Assembly: GCA_001799975.1 (NCBI GenBank)
Contig: MGUQ01000070.1
Span: 17,599 to 35,683 of the forward strand
DNA length: 18,085 nt
DNA from: Elusimicrobia bacterium RIFCSPLOWO2_01_FULL_54_10
GTDB taxonomy: Bacteria > Elusimicrobiota > Elusimicrobia > 2-02-FULL-39-32
Direction of reading: 5' to 3'
In this document: piece by piece, positions 12,544 to 18,085 of the stretch
Position numbering within the stretch: the stretch's first letter is position 1
How the letters are laid out: every line of letters begins with the position of its first letter
Program-made: the position numbers and the translations under genes
The notes under the pieces: generated by a model
What the model was told of the DNA's origin: nothing
Seen by the model: only the letters and a program-made list of their open reading frames with translations
Database searches by the model: none

Positions 12544-14283
12544 TTAGTGCACCTGGATTTGATAAAGCTTCTTGTATCGGCCGTCATTTTCGATGAGCCG
12601 GTCGTGGGTGCCTTCTTCAATCACACGGCCGTTTTCAATCACCAGGATGCGGTCCGCGCGCCTCACGGTGGAGAGGCGGTGTGCCACCACCAGCACCGTG
12701 CGGTGCTCCATCAGCCGCTCGAGAGCTTGCTGTACAAGCTGTTCGGATTCGGCGTCCAAAGAAGATGTTGCTTCGTCCAAAATAAGAATGGGCGGGTTGC
12801 GCAGAACCGCGCGCGCCACGGAAAGTCTCTGGCGCTGGCCGCCTGAAAGTTTGATGCCCCGTTCTCCAATCAGAGTGTCATATCCCTGCGGCAGGGCCGT
12901 AATAAATCCGTGCGCGTTGGCTACCTTGGCCGCCTCCACAATTTCCCTGCGGGCGTCCGCATTGTTGGGGTCGCGGATAGCCTCTTTGCCATAGGCGATG
13001 TTGTAGGCCACCGTGTCGTTAAAAAGAATCACATCCTGAGTCACAATTCCAATCTGGCTGCGCAAAGATTCTATGGTGATGCCGCGAATGTCGGTGCCGT
13101 CAATCAAAATGGCTCCATCTGTGACGTCCATGAGGCGGGGCAGCAGGTGCGTGATGGTGGTTTTTCCCGCACCCGAAGCTCCCACCAAGGCCACCACTTC
13201 CCCCGCGCGGATGGAAAGGTCTATGTGGTCCAGCACGACCGGCCCCGTGCCGTAAGAAAAACTCACGCCGCGGTATTCAATGGAATTTTTAAACGGCGGC
13301 AATGTGCCGGCTCCCGGCTGCGCCTGCACGGACGGTTTTTCATCCAGAATCTCGAAAATGCGCTCTGCGCAGGCCGTGCCCTGCTGGATGGTGGCGTTCA
13401 CGCTTGTAAAATCTTTGACCGGCTTATAAGCCGAAATGGAAGCAAACAGGAATGCCGCGAAGCTTCCAACGCTCCATTGGCCTGTGATGACGTCGTTGCC
13501 GCCGACCCAGAGGAGGTAGCCCGCGGCAATGGAACCCATGAACTCCATGACGGGAGCGCCCAAGATGTTGGCCCGCACCCAGCGCATGTGGGCCGAATAG
13601 TAATTCCGGTTGTCCTGCCGGAAACGCTCGATCTCGTCCTGTTCTTTGCCGAATATCTTTGTCACCACATGCCCCCCGATGCCTTCGTGGATCGACGCAA
13701 AAAGATCCGCCATCTCCACGTTGATTTCCCGCCCAGCGCGGCGGAGTTTCTTGCCCAGAATGGAGACGGGAACGGCGGCAATGGGCAGAAGCACGAGAGT
13801 GATCAGGGCAAATTTCCAGTTCAGATATAAGATGGTGCTGATGAGAAAAATCAGCGTCAAGCCGTCGCGGATGATCTGGATGGGCACCTGCACCATGGCA
13901 ATTTGAAGCGTGGTGGTGTCATTTGTGACGCGGCTCATGAGCTTGCCCGTGCTGGTGCGGTGATAAAAATCAAGAGAGAGACCCTGAAGATGTTCATAAA
14001 GCGTTTGGCGGATGTCGCGAACGATGGCATGGCCGATATAGCTCATCATGTAATTCTGGATGTAAGTGAAAACGCCCTTGAGCAGATAGACGGCGGGGAA
14101 TGCCAGGGTGATGTAGAGGAGCATTTGCCGGTCCTTAGCGATGAGGACGTCGTCCATCACAAAACGGACCAGCCACACCGGGGCCGCGGTCAGAGAAGCC
14201 ACTCCGACCATGCAGATGCCGGCCTGGATGAAGCGCGTCATGTAGGGTTTCAAGAACCGGAACAGTCTCAGATGTACTTTCAT
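12544..14283 (-). CDS. msbA: MsbA-type lipid A export ABC transporter (fused permease/ATPase)
   Basis: 579 aa half-transporter. Six-helix membrane domain (about 15-300, with the coupling region TSTGKLMSRVTND, 110-122), then an ATPase domain: Walker A GASGAGKTT (368-376), Q-loop TQDVILF (415-421), signature LSGGQRQR (479-486), Walker B ILILDEATSSLD (499-510), H-loop AHRLST (534-539). MsbA homodimers flip core-lipid A across the inner membrane. The position directly after lpxB, with a 4-base ATGA overlap, supports MsbA over a generic multidrug exporter. Length is normal and all motifs are intact. Confidence 0.93.
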   Translation of the reverse strand: MKVHLRLFRFLKPYMTRFIQAGICMVGVASLTAAPVWLVRFVMDDVLIAKDRQMLLYITLAFPAVYLLKGVFTYIQNYMMSYIGHAIVRDIRQTLYEHLQGLSLDFYHRTSTGKLMSRVTNDTTTLQIAMVQVPIQIIRDGLTLIFLISTILYLNWKFALITLVLLPIAAVPVSILGKKLRRAGREINVEMADLFASIHEGIGGHVVTKIFGKEQDEIERFRQDNRNYYSAHMRWVRANILGAPVMEFMGSIAAGYLLWVGGNDVITGQWSVGSFAAFLFASISAYKPVKDFTSVNATIQQGTACAERIFEILDEKPSVQAQPGAGTLPPFKNSIEYRGVSFSYGTGPVVLDHIDLSIRAGEVVALVGASGAGKTTITHLLPRLMDVTDGAILIDGTDIRGITIESLRSQIGIVTQDVILFNDTVAYNIAYGKEAIRDPNNADARREIVEAAKVANAHGFITALPQGYDTLIGERGIKLSGGQRQRLSVARAVLRNPPILILDEATSSLDAESEQLVQQALERLMEHRTVLVVAHRLSTVRRADRILVIENGRVIEEGTHDRLIENDGRYKKLYQIQVH

Positions 14284-15389
14284 AAATCGGCCAGAATGGA
14301 AGCGGCGGCGCGGTCATAGGCACCCGGCTTGCCGAGCACCTTTCTCAATTTTATCAGTTCGGATCGGGTGCGTTCAAGGAGCGCCGGGTCCGCCAGGTAC
14401 CTTGACGCTGCGCGGACAATTTCGTCCGGATTGGCCCTGTGCTGAATCAGCTCCGGAACCACTTCCCTCCCGCTCAAAATGTTGGCCATGGAAACGTAAG
14501 GAACCTGAATAAGCATGCGGGCGACCAGGTAGGTGAGCCAGGAAGCCTGGTAAATCACAATCATGGGGATTCCCAGCAGGGCATTTTCCAAAGTGGCGGT
14601 GCCGGATGCCGTCAGGCACAGCGTGAGATTTAATCTGTCATTGTAGCCGGCGTTTCGAACGAGTTTGACGGGCGAATCTTTAAGATATTTCTGATAAAGG
14701 GAATCGGGAAGAGCGTCCACGGCAAACAGCACAGCTTCCAAATTTCCAAACTTTTTTTGGAGATCCTCAAAACATCTGAGCATGATGGGAACATGGCGGG
14801 AAATCTCCCTCACCCTGGAGCCGGGCATAAGGCCCAGGCGAATTTTTCCATTTGGATTTTTCGGGGCAGTTGCTTCGCCCAGGGTTGCGATGGCATCCAT
14901 GACCGGGTGCCCCACGAATTCCACGGGAACACCGTATTGCTCATACAATTCTTTTTCGAAGGGAAAAATAACGAGCATTTTTGTTACGGACTCTTTTAGA
15001 CGTTGGATGCGCCACTTGCGGCTGGCCCACACCTGCGGGCTCACGAAATAAAAAACAGGGATGCCTTCTTTTTTCGCCTTTTTGGCGATATGAATGTTAA
15101 ACCCGTAGTAATCGATCAGCACGACCGCATCCACCTGTTTTTTTTCAAGAATGGGGAATACGGTGTCCGTAAGAATGTCTTTAAGCTTAAAAAACTGCTT
15201 GACGGGCTGGGAGAAGCCGGAAACGTCCATCTCCACCATGTCTTTGAGGAAAGTGTCCGCCACGCTTTTCAGGCGCACGCCGCCCAGGGCGGTCACGGAA
15301 AGATCGGGATTTTTTTTCTTAAGAGCGCGAACCAGAGATTCGCCGTGGAGGTCCGCCGAATAGTCTCCGGCGGAAATGAGGAGTTTCAA
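14280..15389 (-). CDS. lpxB: Lipid-A-disaccharide synthase LpxB
   Basis: 369 aa. LpxB joins UDP-2,3-diacylglucosamine and lipid X to form the tetraacyl disaccharide 1-phosphate at the inner membrane face. Motifs: ISAGDYSADLHG (5-16), VVLIDYYGFNIHIA (89-102), YFVSPQVWASRKWR (114-127), VEFVGHPVMD (156-165), LMPGSR (187-192), TASGTATLE (260-268), QVPYVSMANIL (295-305). The first motif reads GDYSADLHG where GEPSGDLHG is usual, a mild substitution. The start is TTG (15387-15389) in a 4-base TTGA overlap with the oxidoreductase stop, so expression probably depends on coupling. Confidence 0.96.
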   Translation of the reverse strand: MKLLISAGDYSADLHGESLVRALKKKNPDLSVTALGGVRLKSVADTFLKDMVEMDVSGFSQPVKQFFKLKDILTDTVFPILEKKQVDAVVLIDYYGFNIHIAKKAKKEGIPVFYFVSPQVWASRKWRIQRLKESVTKMLVIFPFEKELYEQYGVPVEFVGHPVMDAIATLGEATAPKNPNGKIRLGLMPGSRVREISRHVPIMLRCFEDLQKKFGNLEAVLFAVDALPDSLYQKYLKDSPVKLVRNAGYNDRLNLTLCLTASGTATLENALLGIPMIVIYQASWLTYLVARMLIQVPYVSMANILSGREVVPELIQHRANPDEIVRAASRYLADPALLERTRSELIKLRKVLGKPGAYDRAAASILADL

Positions 15390-16324
15390 GGGGCTTCGTG
15401 GAGGTGGAGCTGCTCCAGGATTTCCTTACCCAGCTCAAGCGCGTCGCGGCCGTGCTCTCCGCTCACTTGCGGCTGCTTGCCTTCCGCGATGCATTCCAGG
15501 AAGTGTTTGAGTTCGAGTTTGAGCGGCTCTTCCTCTTTCAGTTTGGGCCGCAAAATCTCAATGTCTTTGAACCCGCTCACTTGCGCTTTTTTCTTCTTGT
15601 AGATTTTGAGATCCTTGCGGGCGTAATCCACCGATACATAAGCGTCTGCCTGAAAAATCCTGATTTTGCGGTATTGTTCCAGAGAAATCCGGGAGGCGGA
15701 CAAATCTACAATACAGCCGTTTTCAAAGCGCAGGCGGCACTTGGCGATGTCTTCGTGCTGGGTCAGAACTTTCGCGCCGAAGGCCTCCAGAGTCTTCACT
15801 TTGCTTCCCACAAGATACAAAACGATATCAAGGTCATGGATCATCAAGTCTAGTACTACACCGATATGGGAGGTGCGGGGGTCAAATGGCCCCAGGCGGT
15901 TCACCTCGATGAATTTGGGGTCCTTCACGTACTTGTGGGCCTCAATGACGGCGGGATTGAAGCGCTCCACATGTCCCACTTGCAGGATGAGATTTTTGTC
16001 CTGCGCGATTTTGATGAGCTCTTCTGCCTGCTCCACGTCTTCCGTAAAAGGCTTTTCAATGAGGCAATGAATGCCGGCTTCAAGGCAGTCTTTGCCGATC
16101 TGATAATGAAGCGGCGTGGGCACAGCAATCACCACGGCTTTCACCTTGCCGAAAAGATCCTTATAATACTGGAACGCGGTCGTTTTTGTGCTCTTGGCAA
16201 TCTGCTGGGCGCGTTTTTCGTCTTGATCCACAATGCCGATAAGCTTGGATCCTTCCAGTTCGTGCAGAATGCGTGCGTGATGCTGGCCCAGATGTCCCAC
16301 TCCGATGACAGCGGTCTCGATCAT
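15386..16324 (-). CDS. Gfo/Idh/MocA-family oxidoreductase in the lpx operon (GnnA-like candidate)
   Basis: 312 aa from ATG 16322-16324. This start is preferred over the GTG nine codons upstream (16349-16351) because it forms an ATGA overlap with the lpxI stop and begins just before the Rossmann strand. Seen: IGVGHLGQHHAR (7-18), EKPF (90-93; catalytic-lysine motif), GHVERFNPAV (117-126), LMIHDLDIV (160-168). Family members oxidise or reduce sugars with NAD(P). In Acidithiobacillus, GnnA of this family sits among lpx genes and makes the 3-keto sugar for GlcN3N-type lipid A. The partner aminotransferase GnnB is not in this window, so the role is a suggestion. Confidence 0.85.
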   Translation of the reverse strand: MIETAVIGVGHLGQHHARILHELEGSKLIGIVDQDEKRAQQIAKSTKTTAFQYYKDLFGKVKAVVIAVPTPLHYQIGKDCLEAGIHCLIEKPFTEDVEQAEELIKIAQDKNLILQVGHVERFNPAVIEAHKYVKDPKFIEVNRLGPFDPRTSHIGVVLDLMIHDLDIVLYLVGSKVKTLEAFGAKVLTQHEDIAKCRLRFENGCIVDLSASRISLEQYRKIRIFQADAYVSVDYARKDLKIYKKKKAQVSGFKDIEILRPKLKEEEPLKLELKHFLECIAEGKQPQVSGEHGRDALELGKEILEQLHLHEAP

Positions 16325-17142
16325 CTCGGTTTCTCCCACGCCACAATGCACATGCCGGCTTTGTCCGCCCGTTCGATCATGGCGTCTTTTTCCAGCATGA
16401 TTGTTTTGCGGGCCTCAACGGCCAGAACTCGGCATTTACACTCGATCATGACTGAAACGGTGCTCATCCCGACGACCGGTACGTCAAAACGCATATCCTG
16501 GTTTGGCTTGGAGCTTTTTACGATAATAATGTCATTCCCGCCCAAGGCGGCGCCCCGGCGGATGCATTCATCTGTTCCCTCCATGGCTTCCACAGCAACC
16601 GCCGCGCGTTTTTTGATCACCACGGTCTGTCCCAAGTCCAGGGCGGCAAGCCCCTGAGCCATGCGAATGCCAAACTCAATGCCGCGTTCTTCAGCATCCG
16701 TGGGCTTCGATTTTGTAAGAGATCCCGGAGCAGGCAGTAAATGGGAAAGAAATGTGGTGGATGGCAAAAGATGAATGCCGTCTTTTTCGAGCTCGTTAGC
16801 TACGGCCAGGAGAACGGAGTCCGCCCTGCGGTCCTTGATACTAAAAAGCAGTTGGGCGGCGCGGAAATCTGGAACAATATCGGAAAAAAGTTTGGTGTGC
16901 TCCAGGCGGCCCGCCATGGCGGCTTCACACACGCCTTCTTTCTTCAAGGTCTGGATGATGGAATCCAGTTTTCCAACGGACACGGTGTGGACGGCCTTGG
17001 CATAGGGAGAGAGGTTTTCGTCCATCTCTTCCTTGAGGGCGATCACCACCAGCTCGCGGTTGTTCTTGCGGGTTTCTTGTGCGAAAATGAGAGGGAACTT
17101 GCCTTTGCCGGCAATGAGCCCGACGGGAGGAGCTGAACTCAC
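16321..17142 (-). CDS. lpxI: UDP-2,3-diacylglucosamine pyrophosphatase LpxI
   Basis: 273 aa. LpxI hydrolyses UDP-2,3-diacylglucosamine to lipid X and UMP and replaces LpxH in many bacteria. Motifs: GLIAGKGKFPLIFA (8-21), MAGRLEH (76-82), SIKDRRADSVLLAVA (101-115), AVAVEAMEGTDECIRRGA (181-198), KPNQDMRFDVPVVG (212-225). The start is GTG (17140-17142) in a GTGA overlap with the lpxA stop. Length and motifs are standard for the former DUF1009 family. It lies between lpxA and the oxidoreductase, as in other lpx clusters that lack LpxH. Confidence 0.95.
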   Translation of the reverse strand: MSSAPPVGLIAGKGKFPLIFAQETRKNNRELVVIALKEEMDENLSPYAKAVHTVSVGKLDSIIQTLKKEGVCEAAMAGRLEHTKLFSDIVPDFRAAQLLFSIKDRRADSVLLAVANELEKDGIHLLPSTTFLSHLLPAPGSLTKSKPTDAEERGIEFGIRMAQGLAALDLGQTVVIKKRAAVAVEAMEGTDECIRRGAALGGNDIIIVKSSKPNQDMRFDVPVVGMSTVSVMIECKCRVLAVEARKTIMLEKDAMIERADKAGMCIVAWEKPR

Positions 17143-17972
17143 CAGGTTTGAGAGGCGCTGGTTTCGGCTTTGAGCCTGGGACGGCAGACGCCGCGCCCGG
17201 AAGATGAAATGAACTGCAGAAAGTCCCGGACCTCGGGGCTTGTATGCTTCTCAGAGCGGACCTGGCGGGTGATCTGTTTCAGCGTGCCTTTGGAGAAGAA
17301 AATTTTCTTATAAACCCGCTTGAGAGATTCGATGGATTCTTTGGAAACATGGCGCCGCTTCATGCCCTCGGCGTTCAAGCCCACAATCCTTGCGCGGTCG
17401 CCGGAAACGGTGCAATAGGGCGGCACGTCCATGGGCACCATGGAGCCCGCGCCCACCATGGCCATTTTGCCGATTTTAACGAACTGGTGAATGCCGGACA
17501 GCCCGCCCACCACGGTTCCCATGCCGATGCTGACATGGCCGGCCACAGCCACGCTGTTGGCCAAAATCACTTCATCTTCAATGACGCAGTCGTGGGCCAC
17601 GTGCGAATAAGCCATGAACAGGCAGCCCTTGCCGATCCGGGTTTCCCCCTTGGCCGCTGTGCCGCGGTTCAAGGTGGCGCATTCCCGCACAATCGTGCCG
17701 TCGCCGATCACGATGCGGGTTTTTTCTCCGCGGTATTTCAAATCCTGGGGAGCGGTGCCGATGAATGCCTGGGAAAAAATCTTGCAGGAGGCGCCGATGT
17801 CGGCGAATTCAATGACGCAGTGGGAGCCGATCTGGGTGTTGGCGCCGATTTTACAGTCGGGGCCGATGATGGCGAAGGGGCCTACCTGGGCGGATTCGTG
17901 GATTCTTGCCGTCGGGTGGACGATTGAGGTGGAATGGATCAAACTCCCTTCTGTGCGAAGGGCGTCGATCAT
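17139..17972 (-). CDS. lpxA: UDP-N-acetylglucosamine O-acyltransferase LpxA
   Basis: 277 aa. LpxA starts lipid A synthesis by transferring a 3-hydroxyacyl group from ACP to the sugar 3-position. Hexapeptide-repeat beta-helix (about 13-195), then a helical C-terminus. Landmarks: APQDLKYRGEKTR (74-86), MAYSHVAHDCVI (120-131; His127 is the catalytic base by alignment), GLSGIHQFVKIG (157-168), DVPPYCTVSG (182-191), GLNAEGMKRR (198-207). By my alignment Ala175 occupies the position of E. coli Gly173, the acyl-length ruler. ATG 17970-17972 is supported by GAGGTGG five bases upstream, but that site is inside a predicted hairpin. The C-terminal tail after residue 259 is unconserved. Confidence 0.96.
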   Translation of the reverse strand: MIDALRTEGSLIHSTSIVHPTARIHESAQVGPFAIIGPDCKIGANTQIGSHCVIEFADIGASCKIFSQAFIGTAPQDLKYRGEKTRIVIGDGTIVRECATLNRGTAAKGETRIGKGCLFMAYSHVAHDCVIEDEVILANSVAVAGHVSIGMGTVVGGLSGIHQFVKIGKMAMVGAGSMVPMDVPPYCTVSGDRARIVGLNAEGMKRRHVSKESIESLKRVYKKIFFSKGTLKQITRQVRSEKHTSPEVRDFLQFISSSGRGVCRPRLKAETSASQTW

Positions 17973-18007
17973 CCCACCACCTCGAGAACAGGAATAGGTG
18001 GTGGGAT
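17971..18007 (-). promoter_or_regulatory. Perfect inverted repeat covering the lpxA ribosome-binding site and start
   Basis: ATCCCACCACCT (17971-17982) and AGGTGGTGGGAT (17996-18007) form a 12-bp GC-rich stem with a 13-base loop. In the mRNA the 5' arm begins at the A of the fabZ UGA. The 3' arm holds the lpxA ribosome-binding site and the first two bases of its AUG. The hairpin should block lpxA initiation unless a ribosome finishing fabZ opens it. No T-run follows, so a terminator is less likely. Confidence 0.75.
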
Positions 18008-18085
18008 CATTTGTCCACCAGGGCGAAGGTAAATTCGGTTTCGGCGGCCAGCTCTGTTCCCACGCGGGCCTCTCCTTTGACCTTG
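18007..18085 (-). CDS. fabZ: FabZ-type hydroxyacyl-ACP dehydratase, C-terminal end only
   Basis: Only the last 25 or so residues are in the window, ending KVKGEARVGTELAAETEFTFALVDK and a TGA stop; the start is beyond the window edge. The pattern 'V.g..vae.e..FalVd' is the final hot-dog-fold strand of FabZ, and fabZ directly before lpxA is a standard order. It could equally be the tail of a fused LpxC-FabZ protein, which ends the same way. The stop codon overlaps the inverted repeat before lpxA by one base. Confidence 0.7.
   Translation of the reverse strand, partial: KVKGEARVGTELAAETEFTFALVDK

Noticed and set aside
12910..13830. 306-codon + strand open frame opposite the exporter gene
   Set aside because: Antisense to intact ABC-transporter motifs; composition is His/Arg/Asp-rich and lacks any family signal.
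15866..17927. Long + strand open frames opposite the oxidoreductase, lpxI and lpxA
   Set aside because: All are antisense to strongly recognised lpx-operon proteins and look like mirror frames.

Overview
The window is a dense stretch of a diderm (Gram-negative type) bacterial chromosome. It carries a lipid A assembly and export operon, housekeeping genes (recG, rpmB, a RelA/SpoT-family gene, thiS/thiG) and a five-gene accessory cluster. The combination of a partial lipid A operon with LpxI and a Gfo/Idh oxidoreductase, a Zn-ribbon L28 and a polytopic 'NWGGYLLY' membrane protein would fit an uncultured diderm lineage such as Omnitrophota, or a delta-proteobacterium-like relative. That placement is an impression and is not proven here. 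Only the first gene and rpmB lie on the + strand; everything else is on the - strand. No intergenic gap exceeds about 80 bases, and no tRNA, rRNA, CRISPR array or transposase was seen.

Layout from left to right. (1) 1-1035 (+): the 3' part of a polytopic membrane protein, convergent with recG. (2) 1047-3278 (-): recG. (3) 3190-8376 (-): a tightly packed cluster reading, in transcription order, acyl-AMP ligase, acyl carrier protein, small signal-peptide/TM protein ('AYVDPG'), a two-part kinase-motif/methyltransferase protein, and a membrane sulfatase-like phosphohydrolase/transferase. It sits between rpmB and recG and looks like an acyl or alkyl decoration system for a surface glycan or lipid. 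It is my main candidate for an undescribed system. (4) 8377-8424: a short AT-rich divergent promoter region, followed by rpmB (+). (5) 8633-10108 (-): a RelA/SpoT protein that ends just after its TGS domain.

(6) 10110-11744 (-): the thiamine thiazole genes thiS and thiG, split by a RHH/RelE-type toxin-antitoxin cassette that has its own near-consensus promoter. A diverged 33-bp copy of the thiS 3' end lies between the toxin and thiG and supplies the thiG ribosome-binding site. (7) 11830-18085 (-): in transcription order fabZ (partial), lpxA, lpxI, a Gfo/Idh oxidoreductase (GnnA-like candidate), lpxB, an MsbA-type exporter and a ZIP metal transporter. Four consecutive junctions are 4-base stop/start overlaps (GTGA, ATGA, TTGA, ATGA). 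The fabZ-lpxA junction is instead a 12-bp perfect inverted repeat that would pair the lpxA ribosome-binding site and start codon into a hairpin.

The lpx genes acylate UDP-sugar (LpxA), cleave UDP-diacylglucosamine (LpxI), form the disaccharide (LpxB) and flip the product (MsbA). The neighbouring acyl-ligase cluster may modify the same envelope, but no direct link is visible.
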